A program made the position numbers and the translations under genes. Shown here piece by piece: positions 26,901 through 41,900 of a stretch of 64,000 bases of DNA. This DNA comes from Stercorarius parasiticus (lineage: Eukaryota; Chordata; Aves; Charadriiformes; Stercorariidae). Numbering within the stretch: position 1 is the stretch's first letter; each line of letters starts with the position of its first letter. The notes under the pieces were generated by a model that saw only the letters and a list, made by a program, of their open reading frames with translations, made no database searches and had not been told where the DNA came from. Location: positions 1,011,898-1,075,897 of the forward strand of contig VWZL01003401.1 in assembly GCA_013396915.1 (NCBI GenBank), given 5' to 3'.

Positions 26901-29900
26901 TTGGGTTCTGTCACCAACAATTTTAGTTAAAGTCATCAGAGGATGGTAAGAAACTAATTTATCATTGGTCTGTCCAAAAATCTTTAGAAACAGAACCAGT
27001 ATGTAATTCATAGTAAGTCTGCCTTGCAAATGGCAATGTAATGTAGACACCTATGAGAAAGAAATGTGGCATTTTACCTTTGCAATAGGAAGTTCTGGTC
27101 AGAAAACTTATCTTGCTGACAAATTGAGTGAGTGTTACCATCTGGAGGGGTGCAACATTTCACCAGGCATAGGGGTGGGATGAAATGAGAGATTCTGTCC
27201 AGCTATGCTGCCTTTGACTCCTGTCCCCTTGATGGGTGCTTGCGTATTACTTGGATTGGGCTAAAAGGCTAGCAAAGGGTTTTAAAGCCAGGTTTTACAT
27301 GAGTTTGGATGCAGAAGATTAATTCCACATCCAAAAGTATAAGGTGGTGCTCTAGAGATAATTGTTTTTCTCATGAGTCCAGAGGGAATTTTTCTCTAAA
27401 AGCTAGATTGACGAAGAGTAATTCAAAACCAGTTGATCTCCTACATTCTTCATAGCGTTAACAGAACAGCCATTATTAGTGTGGATACCATGGCAAGTTA
27501 AGTCGTGGCCAGGCTATAATACAGTCAAATAGCAGGTTCTCAAAAGTATTGATCTGATAGTAAGCTGCAGAAACAAGGGCTAGCTGCAGTAGGAGGCACT
27601 GGGAAGCATACTGCTGCGTAGCTTCAGAAAACTGGAATGAAAGTCTTTTGATCTGTGTGAACAGGTAGTCTTTTCCAGCATGGACTAGAGGACTGTGTTT
27701 CCCCCTTACTCCCCTCTTTAACTGAGAGCTCCAGGGGAGGGTTTTATATTTGCAGATGGATATAGTTTTTATCTAGTTATATATTCAAACCTGCGGTTAA
27801 AAATAAAGTTGTGCTTGTCTTCTGAGCGGTCTTATCATCCTTTGGCAGATCTGTACCAGCCCCTGTGGAACTCCAGGCTGCTGTTCACAGGATCCAAGTA
27901 GCTTGTGTGTTTATACATGACACAGAAGTCTGCCGTGTCAGCATTTTTTGACCTACAAATTGGTCGTGATTAATATCTTATGCAAAAGTCTGGCATTCAT
28001 AGATAGTAGCCTTGCTGCCCCAAATCATCAATTTAAAAAGGTGGAGGAGTTTTTCATGGAATTACAGAGTCAGCAGTAGGCATCTTTGTTTTTATCATTG
28101 CTTTTAAAAATATCACAGAGACCAGAAATGGCTTGCATCAGCTGTACTGGGGTGGCGGGAAGGGTCTGGAAGTAATACTTCTTGTGAAAGGATTTGTTAA
28201 ATGGGACCATGATTTTTGCAAATTACACTTGACAAACAGCATTAATAATGAGAATTTTTTATTTTAAGCTGGGTACTCTATGAGAAACCAAATTTTGAAG
28301 GCCCCTCTATTCCCCTGGAAGAAGGAGAGCTGGAACTCCCGGATATTTGGGGTGCAGGTACTTCAGAAGAGCAAAGTGAATGCAAATCTCTAAAGCCTGC
28401 AGTGATTGGTTCAATAAGACATGTTGTTAAGGCAAGTAATAGAACTGTAGAATACTTTGTATAGGTATTAATGCTTGGTGATGTTTTGTATTGATACAAA
28501 GAGTGGTTGGTGTATTAGGACACAAGTGTAACATGAGTTGTAAATGCATGAAACAATCTTCCATGTTGAATTTCTTGTTTAATCATAAAATAAATGTGGG
28601 GAGTTTTGCATAATGGAGATTATAGTAACATCCACTGGAAGGATAGGGCAGGAAGAAAACTGGGGTTTTTTTGTTAGAATAGCCTCCAAAATGCTATGTA
28701 CAGCATATACTTTTTAGCCTGGTCAATCTCTCAGGAAAAACATCAGTAATTCCACAGACTTATATTTTTCAAAAGCATGTGTGTGGGTTTTTCTTTTCTT
28801 TTTTTTTCTTTTTTTAGTATTTAAACCAAATTTACACTCAACATGAACTTTAGTGTCAAACACCAAACCTCGTTTGATACTCAAAGAATAGCCCTGTATG
28901 TGCAAACTTAGTAGGGAGCTTCACACGTGGTGGAACAGCCTTCCTACATGCACTTTTAACCTGCTATTAAGTAGTTATTTTTGCAGGTTGCTCAAACAAG
29001 TATAAGCTATAAAGTTACTTGACTAGGACAGGAAAAAGGAGGAATATATATTGCTTGTAACTACAGTTCTTGTTTAAATTGCAGTTGTCTTCAAGAATGG
29101 CTTGGTTGGTGTTATGTTAGGATTTAATTTGCTAGAGGAGATGTTAACTGATGAAAGAAGATGCATTCCTAGATGGCAGAAAGTAAACAATGTAAATGTT
29201 GATTATAGATTGACTGACTGTCTTGGTCCAAACAGAGACAGGAAAACTGGCCTAGTTATACTTTTATTATAGACATCTAATAGCAGCAGTAGTTGACAAG
29301 AGGGGAAACAATTTAAAATAAACAGGTGTTTCAACACCGATTTAGTTATCTGCATTAATTACAGAACTTGCAGCACAGATCAAGTGATTATGGCAATCTT
29401 TATTTTTCAGGATTACAGGGTTTGCCGAATTGATTTGTATACAGAACCTGAAGGCTTAGGAATCGTGACTTCCTTTTTTGACGACACGGAAGAAACAGGG
29501 GTGTTTGGCACCACTCAGAAGACTTGTTCTATCAAAGTACACTGGGGCATGTAAGTGCGTAGTTCTGTATGAACGTGTACTGCTATGAAAGGAATTTGTT
29601 TTAAACCATTGGTTACACCTATCAGACATGCAAACAGGCTGTATTTATTCTAGTCCTATATTTTGGAAGTATTTGTTGACAGTAGCATTAGTACATCATT
29701 GTAATGCTTGACTCTTGGAGAGGCTGACCTCTTAATGTTTTCTGTTGGAGCCAGTTTTTCTTCTGCTTGCGTGTAGTAAAGACAGAGTAACCCTTGTGTA
29801 TTTGTAGCAAAGGAATGAGTTTGCCTCACCTGCTTTTTCTCATTCAGGCAAACATCATATGTGAGAGTGGGGGGATGAACTGTTACGATAAGACCACATT

Positions 29901-32900
29901 TCCTACTTGCTCTCTTCTAAACTTGAAATCATTATACGAAGAGAAGAGAACTGTGTTAGAAAGTAAGACTTGGTGTCATGTGTGAACTCTGGAAAGCATT
30001 CTTGTATTTCACAGTGCATTTTAATCAGTGTTTTTATGGTGAAGTTTAGGACATGTATGTATATCACCTGAAAACATCTAGCCCTTTGAATTACGCGTGT
30101 AATGTATATCATGAACTAAGGGAGCCTTTATGAGAAAGGAGACCTCTCAGGAGCAATCCAGACACTGTACCAATGATAGTTTTGATAACTTGATAAACAA
30201 ACTTGTAAATCAGTACTGAAAATATGCCTCAAAGTGGTACTGGGAAAAGTAAGCAGAGGAGGGAGGCTGGTTTCAGAAAAAGTGAGAGGGTGGAACCGCT
30301 TTCAATGATGTTGGGTCCTGCAGAACATTTTACAGGGTTTACAGACCTTGGTTGTTACCTGTTGGCCATGTTATGTTTGGGCACTGATAGCATTTGCCTT
30401 GCTGCAAATGGTCTATTTAACTATCAAAAACTGCCACACTAAAGACACGTGTTCCATACCATTGCAAAGATATATTTAAATATGCCACGTGATGGATGGG
30501 GCATTTTAGTTGTTCAGTAAAGGGTATTTTATCTGATTAAATCTTTACACCTTGATTTGTGGAAAAAATGAAGCACTCGGGTATATAGGGAAATTCTAAG
30601 ATGTCCAAGTAGTTTGTTCTCTGACAGAAGGTTATTTCTGTTGAACGTCAAGCTTAATTCAAATTATATGTCTGCTGAGAATAATGAAATCACATATATT
30701 ATTTGGAGGTTGATTATTAATTGACTTTATTTCTGTCCCTCACTTAAAAGCATTCTGCAAATAGTGAAATTACAAAATTTTTGGAAAGGAAGCCAAGTCT
30801 GTGTACATCTCTCAGGCTTCAGACTGGTCCTTATTTTGCATCAGTGTGACAGGGGTTTTTTGCGCTAAAACTGTGTAAAGTCTTACAGTCATAATTTCAC
30901 TCTTGCATTTGGATCCCCTGAGGGAAAGCAGACTAATATTTGCACCAGAAAGCAAAACAGACAGTTGAAAAATAATCATGGAATCATAGAATGGTTTGGG
31001 TTGGAAGGGACCTTAAAGCTCATCTAGTTCCAGCCCCCCTGCCATGCGCAGGGACACCTCCCACTAGACCAGGTTGCTCAAAGCCCCATCCATCCTGGCC
31101 TTTTTCGGGTGTCGGTTCATTAGTCCAGTGTAGAAAGAAGCTGCTTCTGCTAGTTGCTTGCATGAGAAATTCAGTAAACTGTTCCTGCTTTTTTTACGTG
31201 TTGCAGGGGTTTTTTTTCTTTCCTTTGGTTTACAGGCATAACATAGTTCACTGCATTGGCAGTTGAAGGAGGCTCTGATTCTGAGTCACCTTGCCATGTG
31301 GGTGTGGTTGTATCTTCTTAAGGTTTCCCAGTGTTCATGGTTAATTGCTGTTTACTAAAAGCTGCCAACAAAAATGAGTCAATGCACCTTTATCTTCTGC
31401 CTCTACTCTCTCCTTGGTCTTCCATGTGTTTAAATTCTTGCAGTGAAGTTGAGGGGTTACCGAGCGTTGTGACTAAAGGACACACAATATATCAAACTTT
31501 CAGCTATAGACAGCAATAAAACTAAAGCTAAAACGTTCCTGTTTAGGATGTGTTTTATACTGCTTCATGCTGCACTTCTGAGAGATCAGTAAATTTAACT
31601 GCAAGAAATACATTGCCATTCTCATGCAGAGATGAGCAGTATATTTCTTTGTTTCCAGTTTCTTTGTTTCCAGCTGTATTACTGGCTAAGATTTTTTTGA
31701 AAAAGCTTTGAAAAGCTACTGTTGCTGTCCCAGTCAGGGATTTTGAAAGTTATGTCTTTCAAAGCAGGTTTATTAGCAGATACAAGCCAGGAGGAAGTAG
31801 GTCTCTAAGGATTTGTCAGGTTTTTCGACATATTAGTAAGTAACACAAGTTTAGAATTCTCTATTGAGCAGATTTTGAAACAAATCCAAGTCTAGATTAG
31901 TAGAGATCTTTCAACTTCTTGAAAATTGGTTCTGCATATTTTAAAACTATTCTAAAAATAATACAGAGTAAGCTTAAGTCTTGAAACTTCAGTCTAAAAC
32001 TTGGGTTCCCCTCAGATAAGACAGAGTCAAATTCTTAACTGTCTCTCCTTTGTACTGATTTTTTTTTTTTCCTATTCAAACAAAGCACATGCATTATTGG
32101 TTGTTCCTGCACAGGCACAGAAGTTTGGCAGTATGCTAGCTTGTACTTGGCAATTTTGATGGTAAAGAAACAGTTTTATTGGGGGTACGTGATGTCTTTT
32201 TTTAAAGTAAGCACATTGTCTTGTTCTTTACTGTTCAGAAGTGTTCTGGGGTTTTTATCTTTTGCTTTCCTCTGTTCCTTACTTTAGATGGCTAATTTAT
32301 GAAGAACCTGGTTTCCAGGGTGTCCCTTTAATGTTGGAGCCTGGTGAATATCCTAATTTAGCATTCTGGGAGAAGAAGGAAGCCTACATTAGGTCTATGA
32401 GGCCCTTGAAAATGGTAAAATATTTTTATTACTAGAAAGTTACGTGACCTATGTTTATGTGTTAGAAATAATGTGTTAAGGTGTCTAGATTTTTCAAGAT
32501 TCAAAAAAAGTAACTCTTTAAAACCAAAAATTTTTAGTCTAAAAGATTCTTGAACTTTCAACATTTGATTGCATCCATTTCTGCCTTTAATCTGCCTTCT
32601 TAGTTTCACTTGTGTTCTTCAAGGAAGGCGTCATCTTAATTCTGTCTTTTTGTGAAGGGTATATCAACTCTTACAGTTGCCTGTAAGTTGTCTTAACTAA
32701 GTTTAGGCAACTTATTTTTTCTCTTTTTTTTTTCTTTAACAGGGTGGTCGCAAAGTTGAATTCAGTGGAGAGCCAAAGGTAAAAGTCTATGTTTATTTGA
32801 TTTTCCAAAGGTATTTTATAGCACAAGAGCTACACATGGATAGATAAATATATCTTGATCATGTACCAACTACTGATGGCTTTGTGGCTGGTGCTGCTGT

Positions 32901-35900
32901 GTGTAACCACACCATGAAACTGCAATTTCTGTCACATTTATGCATCCATCATATATGATGTCTCATATGTGGCAGCATTAACAGCTATCTGGATAACGCA
33001 GATGGGTAGTGAACATTCAAGGCCTCATGTTGCATCTCTGAGGGAAAGACATCTTGAAGAGAATAGAGAGATCCCACTAATGAGTTTCACAATCTTGCCT
33101 TCTCCCTCTATGTGCCTTTGCAAAAGAAACTGTCTCTTGTCAGAATTTTCATGCTCTCTGCAACTTTTCTTTTACTTCATTTCCACTACAGGTAATCATT
33201 TATGAGAAGCCTTTCTTTGAAGGGAGAAATGTGGAAATAGAATCAGAGATCTTTACGCTTGATGACAAGGAATCAGAAGAAAAGACAAGACTTCCATTTA
33301 CATCAGTGGGATCCATGAAAGTACTGGGAGGAGTGTAAGTGTGGGAAAACACCAGCAATATTTCCCCTTCACTGAGGTAGTAACTCCATAGGCTGGAAAT
33401 TGCAGTGGACAAATTCAGTACTTGTTTGTTTTCCCTGTTTTCCTAGGTTTGGGGTTTAGAGATATGCCTGGGTTAAATTTGCAGATATTCACAGCGAAAG
33501 AACAGATTTCACACATCTGTATCTGCTCCATAACAACATGGAATGGCAGTTGTCCATTTTCACACGCAGATTCTGTTGTTGTTGTTTAGTTGGGTCGGTT
33601 ATGAGAAGCCCGGGTTTGAAGGCCATCAGTACTTGCTGGAAGAAGGAGCGTATCGGGATTGGACAGACTGGGGTGGCTATGACGAAGAGTTGCAGTCACT
33701 GCGACCGATTGTTGGCGTAAGTTCCAAGAATGTAGTAGGCATCTCCTGAGTGCAGTGAGACGTCCTGTTGCGTTTTCCTTATGATGCTTCTCTTTGTTTC
33801 AATAGGACTTCACAAGCTCCCATATGATAATGTACAGTGAAAAAGACTTTGGATCAAAGGGTTCCAACATTAATGTGTTAGGAATTATTTCCAATTTGAA
33901 AGACACTGGATACGGGCTGAGGACACAGTCTATAAATGTGCTAAGTGGCGTGTAAGTGATACTTTTAATCCCTGTGTAATTTGAAATATGCTATTCTTTT
34001 TAGAATTTGATAGTATTTGCAGATGTTTTTCAGCACTCTGAATTCTAATGTCTGTGTGGAGTCTTCAGATAAAATTTTCTGCCCTTGACTGCAGAATGTG
34101 AAAAGAAGTTTTTGTGAGTATGTACAGTAAATTGGTTTTCTTCTCACGATAAGATCAGATGGTCCCAGGAAATGTAGACATATGATAACACAAAGTATGA
34201 AAGTATAAGATGAGATTTCATCATGAAGGTAGAAATAGCTTGTTCTTGTGGCTGTATTTTTTTATCTTTTTTTAAGCATTTCAATAGCAAAATTGTTACA
34301 GAGCTAATTTCCAGGCTTCTTGTGTTTGACCAAGGGCAAATTCCTTGCTCTTTCTCTCAATTGTGTGTAAAATGGAGATAACTCTTACCATGCTCACTAA
34401 GACATTCTGATATTAAGGAGACTTTAACTGTTCTGAAAAGTAACATCGCTTTTTTTTTTTAACACACTGGTTCCCAAAACTTTGCATTGTTGTGGTCATT
34501 AACAAATCTTACTCTGTGCCATGTGAGTTGGCACGCAGTTGATGAGTTGATAGACTTGTTTGATTTGTTTAGTACATCAATTGCAGATTGAGTTTCACAG
34601 CCTTGCAGTCTGCATCAAAGTGTTTTGGAAATACAAACAGGTATTAGCAATCATGTCTCCAAATATACAAAATTACTTAAAGTAGTAGAACCAAAAGAGT
34701 ATGAGATGTGCAGTCTCTCTCCCTGCCTGGTATGCAGGTGACTTGCTGAAAGCTCTGCCTTACCTGGCCACACCCTAAATCTTTCCATGTGTTATCTGTG
34801 TGATATCTCTGCAAGTTTTATCTGGATAAAGATTGCAGAATCAAGCTCAGTGCATTCCAGAGGAGCGCTTCTAATCTGTACGTGAACATGGTGCAACAGC
34901 AGGTTTTTTTTCTGCCTGGTGACCTTTGAAGCTACTGTGTCCTTTTGTCTTCTGTAATATGCAAGGGAGATTCATGGGAAAGAGTCACCTCTGAAGGCTG
35001 GGAAACAAATTGTGGGTTACCTATCACACCCTTTATGTAGTTGTTCTAGTAAATGTGTCTGTTGCAGCTGAGATAGGAATCATACTTGAGTTTGAGTATT
35101 CTAGTAATGAAGAGCAACTCTAGTGCTCTGATGGTAAAGGCAGCTAGACGTCATTACAAACAGAACTCCTGTCCCACAGACTCTGCTACTGCTCTTGTCT
35201 CACCTCGTAGTCTCTTAAAGATGTCATTTGTAGCAATAAGCTTTTAAAAATTCAGGTGCATTGTTCATAACAGGTAACTAGCACTCAACTCTTACCAGTC
35301 TTGTACGACCCTTTTGTTTCCAAAGAGGTTGTGAGTGTTTGGGGGTTTTGTAGTGGTGTTCTTGCTAAATGCTAATGTGTGAGAAACGGTGAATGATTCA
35401 CATTAAGTCATGCTTCATAATAAAATGCTTTATTTTAAGTATTAAGTAACTGTTCAGGTAGACAACTTTTATATCTTTCCTTCCAAGAAATCAGTCATCG
35501 AGTGATGAATAATCCATTGAGCAATTTCCTGAGCTGTTTAGACTGTAACGTACATGATGTCATAGTGAACTGTGACAGATTTAATAAAAGCTTCTCATAC
35601 TATTTCTAATAACCTTCCTGGTATCATATTGAAAATACTTCATTAAAAAAAATGTCAAAAATGTAAGAAGCCCTGAACCTTTCATAGCAATTCTTTAACT
35701 ACAGGTTTCTGGGTTAAGCAGTTATAGCAGTAACAGATAACAGATGATCTGTATTTCCCACATAATTAATTTGATTGCTCTGTAATTTAGAAGGTATATC
35801 AAAGAAAAGAAAACCTGACACTGCAGAGCACAGATACTACTGAACAAGTTCTAAGCTAAACTGCATCTTTAGACTGTATGCTGAAGACAGCCCAGCTTTG

Positions 35901-38900
35901 TATTTGGGGAGTGAATACTCCATTTTGGGGTAATTGAGTGCTAGCTGCATGAAAATTTTCAGCTGTTGTGTTTCTGAAGAATGTTTCCAAGCAATATTTT
36001 AATGTGTTTGCTCAACCTGTTGTAAAGGCATCTTGAATAAAATATCCTGAAGTGATGAGGATTGACTTTTTAAAAATCGATACATGTTTTGCTCTTCAGT
36101 ATTCTTCAGGGACTGGGCAAACATAAAATCCAAAGTATTTTTTTCTTCTGCTGTTGGGGCTGGAGGAGGCAATCCAGGCTGTTTGAAAATAGGAGAGGGC
36201 TTTCTTCTTTTAAGTAGGGTTTGATCTTTACTCACAAGTTGGCAGTGTTTTAAGTGGCGGAAAATGGAAATATTTACTAGCAACAGGTAACACCCTTTAC
36301 AAGTTTAAGCAAGTACTAAAATCAACTGTTGTACAATTTTGATTTCCTCTCTGCTTAATAACTGTTTAAGCTTGTATTTAATAGTGATCAAAATAACAGG
36401 AATTGCATTTGAAGTGTGCCTTTTCTTTATCCATAAATACACCAGACTTTTGCCAAAAATACTGAAAAAGCCCCTGTCTTTTAGTTGATACTTTTTGAAC
36501 TTAGTGGAAGAACTTCTTCAGATTTTTTTTTTTTTTATGTAGGCGTTTGTTTTACTGTGGTCCTGTAATCAGCCTGGTTTTCCCCTAATTTTTGTTACTA
36601 GTCCACAGTGCAGATTTGGCTGCTTCTAGTGTACATATGGATGGTGATACTAAGGAAATCATTAGGTGATGAGTAGTTCATATACAGGAGACAGAATATA
36701 TTAAATTTAATCTGGATGCACTGGGGAAGGTAACATGGGTGAAACTAAAGAGACACAAGGTACAAGAACAAACCTCCCCGGGAGCTGAAAAGGGCGAGAG
36801 CCCTTGGGTACCCCGTGGGAGAACATTTCAAACAAATTTTCCAATTCCCTCCATCTCTGAACCGAGCTGAACTGACATTCGAAAAAACCTTTCAAGGATT
36901 CATGAAATTAAAGTTCGCATGTCCCTGGGGTACTAGGAACCACAAGCATGAAGGGGTATGGTAAAGAACCTGTTTCCTCTCTTTCCTATAAACAGAATTT
37001 TATTACCTCTGTTAATCATGCTACAAATCTGCAAGTGATTTAAACCCATTGTCTCTGGGTAGTATTTAAGCTTTAAAGATTGTGGATTCTATTTCAGGCC
37101 TGAAGGAGTGCTGCTGTGCCTGAAAGCTTACTTTTTACAACTATGGCATTTAGTTAAATGAAGATGTTGCCATTTCTTCCGTAGCTGAGAGAAGGTCCTT
37201 CCAGGATTTAAGTAATCTGTCCTATCCTAAAATGAGTCTGAGCAATGCAAAAAGGGGGATTACCCCTCTCAGCTAACACTAGGAAGAGCATATGTTATGA
37301 GAAATGGGCAATGCTTTGAAAGGTAAAGTTAGGTAAGATGAATCCTGGGCTAACCATGAGCAAAGCTGATATTTGGCAAGTTACCGCCTCTGGGTTCTTT
37401 TCTTGGCTGTTCTTCCAGACCCTGTTTGGAGGTGTGGTTCCTAGATATCATATATAAAAGGCTTTGGGAAAAGATACTGTGCATGTAATAGTATCAACAA
37501 TATATAATTGACACTTTTCTCTACATCTGTGGTTCCAGGGACATGGATGGTGCAGAGGAGTGAAGGTCTCCAGCACCACCCTGCCAGCAACCTGGGATGA
37601 GGCTGTTGCTCAGCCTAACTAAGGCAATTTGTAGGGCTGGGGGTTACAAGAACTGTTGCGTTATGAGAATTCGCTCCCTGTGGGGCAGGGTTGTTGTTGC
37701 CTTGCTGCAGAGCAGTACTTCAGTTTTTGTGGTGCCTGGCAGCTGGGATGTGACGCTCTTGCTTAGATATGGAGGCGATGACTTGCTCTCCAGGCCTTTC
37801 TGTTAGTCAGAAGTTGGATTAAGGTACTGCTCCTTCCTAGGGGATAGTCATGAGGTCTGACAGGTTTAGCTGGTACCAAATTCAGCTGTCTGTCCTTGCT
37901 GCTGTTATTACTAGTCTCAGCAGCTTCTGTGGGCTTCTGAATGAAGTGTAAAAGCACAAGTGCGTCACTTATAAGCCCTGACTCTCTAACTGTATGGGCT
38001 GACTTGCATGGGAGAGTGGTACTTACTTATTTAAATCCCATTGATTTCAACATAAACATATGCTTAAAGTGAGATATGTTGATTACTTCTACATTCAGCC
38101 TTCTTTTCAGATGGGGTGAAATGACATAACTGCTACCGAGAGATTCTTAGGAGGCATCTGGCATGTTTTATCATTCACTTAATATCAGAAACACTTGTTT
38201 GCATAGATGTCAATCAAGTTAAACTGTCATGCACTGTAGTTGTATCCTGGCATTTGTGCATTGAAAAATCTAATGAATGTCTGCTGAAGAAATTGGTTAA
38301 GGAAACCTCACTTTCACAGCTTTTGGTATATGTGGCATACAGGTATAGACACACCTGAGACACCTGAACTGCCTGCTCAATTTATTGTGCATACCGATGT
38401 CTCTTTGATGAATTACTATGAGGTGATTTTGAAATGTGCCTTGAAATATGCCTTAAGTAATTAGTGCATAACAAGTTAGAATAATTGACTCTATCTGAGG
38501 CAAACCAAGAGATGTGAATAGTGATAAATGTGAATCACTATATGAGTGTTTGCCATGGACAAATAATACAAATTTCATACTCTCAGCACATATATGTTGA
38601 TGCAGCTTTATTTCAGTTTGAAGTTATCCCACTTCTTACATTTGCAGAGACTGGCGTTTTATTCTTGGAATAAAACTACAGCTTAATAGAATCTAGTTGC
38701 TTGACACATGTAGACCATTTTATGGTGAATTTAGCTGGTGAGAGTTAGCTTCCACTGCAAATTATAAGTTTCCTATCATTTTACTGCTTTATGATGTGAA
38801 ATTTTTTGTTACTGTTGAAACTGTAAGAAGACTACACTGAAAGTGGGTTTTGGCATAACCTAGCATATACTTGTTGGCTAAAATTAAAAGCTGGTTGACT

Positions 38901-41900
38901 ATGAGTAGAAGATTATCCTGTAGAACCAGGAACCAGCAAGATGTCCTGATCCCTGCATAAATATAATGAATGAGACTCAGCTGTTACTGGGGCCAGTAAT
39001 ATCAGCACTCAAAAAAACCCACAAAACCAACAAACAAAAAAAAAAAAGGATGAGTTTAAAATTAAAGAGCCAGAATATAATATGGGGAAGTTTGGGAAGT
39101 CGAGCAGTGAAAGGCAGCAGAAGTTATGCAGGTTATCACAAAACCAAAGGTAGTGCTGATGTGGGAATGCTTTATCTGGGCGTTCAGTATGGAGTCAGGG
39201 TTAGAACGCCCTGATAGAAGGTTTCTTGAATGTAGTAGACTATGCATAGCAAGACTAGCTGATAGCAGATAATTCAGATTAGAAATAAAGCACTCCAGGG
39301 ATAATTGAACGTTGGAGGGATATATGTAGTGATTTGGTTGCTTTTCTAATACTTCAAGTGTATATCTCAAAAGTTCAATGTCTTTAAAAAAGGCGTATTC
39401 TGACTGAGGCAGAAGTTATGGCTTTGATGCAGAAATCTGAGTTTGTGGCCTGTGTTAGGCATGAGATCTGACTTAGTAGTCATACGATAATGGCTTTGAA
39501 TTTAAATACATTAATCTGGTCAAATTTGTGATGGTTTTAATGCTTAACTTTCAAGGATGTTCTTCCTGCTGATGTCTGTGATTCCTAGCAGGGAGCAGTC
39601 TGCTCTCATGAGCATACATGCCTGTTGTTGCAGCTCAACTTTCTGTTGGGTGTGTATTTGCTTAAACACAACTGAACAGTAGGTACAGGCAACACTAAAA
39701 AAAATCAGTATTCCTATCTTTACTGCCAAGATGACTCTGAAAGTTATTTTTATCCAAAAAGTTCTATTCTGATATCTGTCTTTTTTTCTAGAGAAGAACT
39801 TGATCTAGATAAAACAGTAGAATTGTGAAACATCTTAAAATATTCTTACTGGAGACAGCTTTTAGGATATCTAGTAGATGATGTATTTGAATTTGTGGTC
39901 TACTTTAGCTAATTCACTCCGATTCCTACCGACATAGTAGGGTGAATGGAAATGAAATTTGCATGGGTTTTGGAGTATCAGATACATATGTTTTTTTAGG
40001 GTTTTAATAGCATCACTGTTTGGCACTTCAGGGGGGAGAAGTTTTTTATTTGTTCTTAGATTAAGACAGTAGTGAATATACACATCTGTATTTTGGAAAG
40101 TTAGTGTGACTTCTACCCATCGCCCTCTTCTTCTGTCTCTCTTAGGTGGGTGGCTTATGAGAATCCTGAGTTTACAGGGGAGCAGTATATACTGTCTAAA
40201 GGGCTATATCCCAGCATTGAGGCATGGGGAGGAAAGAATTGCAAAATATCTTCAGTTCAGCCCATCATTATGGTAAGGAGTTCGTTTTATACTTGTTTTT
40301 TCGAGTTTCTCTGAAGTATTTTCTATCAAATTCATTTATTTACATTCTTTAAACAATAATCAATAGTAAAATTTTGTATGTTTGTTATTTTATCACTGTT
40401 TAAAAAGGTGGTTTTTTTCTTCTTTTTGTCCTCTCCAAAATTTGCAGGATATTGTTGGAAGCGAAAGGGCTAAAGTCAAGGTAAGATACTTCTTCTAAGT
40501 GCACAAAACATACTGTGTACTATCTGTAACATGTCTAAATAAAGAAATGGCTTTTTGTCTAGTGTAACGCCCAGGTATTTGCACAGATGGTTGACTAGTC
40601 AAAGACTGAGAACTGCAGGTGAAGGAAGACTGCTTTCCAAACCTCTTAAGTAAGGCACATTAAGGCCCAAGGAAGGTAGGATTTAATACACAGCTGCCAT
40701 CAGAACTTTCTCAGGGCACAGGCAATGTTTTGGTTCAGCAAGTGAGCTGGTTTTGGGGGTGTTGGTAATTGTTCTGAGGAGTTGGAGCCTGCAGCCCTCT
40801 GTGCAGAGGTGCGGGTACCTGCAGTCTGTTGCTGAGACAAGGGCTCTGCAAGTTAGATGTTGTTCGTGGTACAGTTGTGACTTAATTCCTTTTGAACCCA
40901 GTTCTTTGTTTAACAGTTCTGCTAATGGTGGTTGCAGTAGAAGGGAGTCTCATTCACTCACAAATACTGCTGAGTCGTGCTTAAAAGTTAATGCCATCTT
41001 TGTCAATAACTGAGAAGGAAATGGCAGGGAGAACTTGTCTGTTCAGTGAGTTAACATATTTTTACGTTGGACTGTCTCCTGCGTGCAAGACCTAATACGT
41101 AGTTTTGACAGTGAGACTAATGGGCGGCTTTTTTCATCCTTTCATAATTCTGAACCTTTTCATGTTTGTCTCTGTACAAAGTTACTTTTATTTTCATTTC
41201 AGTCAAAATGGTGAGCATGTCATGGAACTAGAAACTAGGGAGAGAAGTCTTAGCTGTCTCGTTTTGCATTCTTGATTAGTAGCATGTCTCTCTGGAATCT
41301 CCTGCATAGGAAAATGTATAAACTGTGGGGAATAAAAATCTCAAGGCTGCTTATTTTTAGGTATATGAATGAAAAATTATTTGCAACTATATATTATGCG
41401 CCTATTAAGACCTTATCCTTAAGGAAACAAAGAAGTAATGGCTTGTAGTCAACAGACTGCATCCCTCGTCAGCATGTTCCTCTTTGGAGAACGCTGTACA
41501 TGCCCACACTCGTATCTCTGCTAAGAGTGAATAAAGCTGGTAGGCATGTGATAATGTGAATGACTTCTGTGTGATCAGGGTTAATTATCCTCTAACCAAA
41601 TTAGCAGGTTTGCTGCTGAGATTTTTTTTTTCTTTTTAACGAGGACAAAAGACTGTCTGACGTATCCTCTCTTATCCTCCAAGCAGAGAAAGAAGCACTG
41701 ACATGACTGTAACTATAGCTGTAACAGGCACATAAAGCCCATCTGCCCTGGGAATATATACTATGCCTGTTGGCGTGCTGTCTGAGTACTTTACCAAGAT
41801 TATGCACCATTTATGATCTGAGAGGCAGTTTTCATTTAGTGGGAAGAGTACGTATTTCGGAGATTAAATGGATTAATAATCTAAAATAAAACCGTTCATG

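Larger units (their letters stand above)
29551..32287 (+). other. CRYBG1 intron E7-E8
   Basis: 2.7 kb. Contains a reverse-oriented CR1 tail at 30,972-31,110 and a 15-bp exact tandem duplication at 31,644-31,673. Nothing else recognised. Confidence 0.85.

Noticed and set aside
26946..28268. Further CRYBG1 exons inside the E5-E6 intron
   Set aside because: E5 and E6 join directly in phase at the RG-C-W position as in human, so no exon is missing.
33543..33749. Alternative overlapping frame at E11 (33,538-33,720)
   Set aside because: It is the out-of-frame shadow of a clearly conserved crystallin exon.
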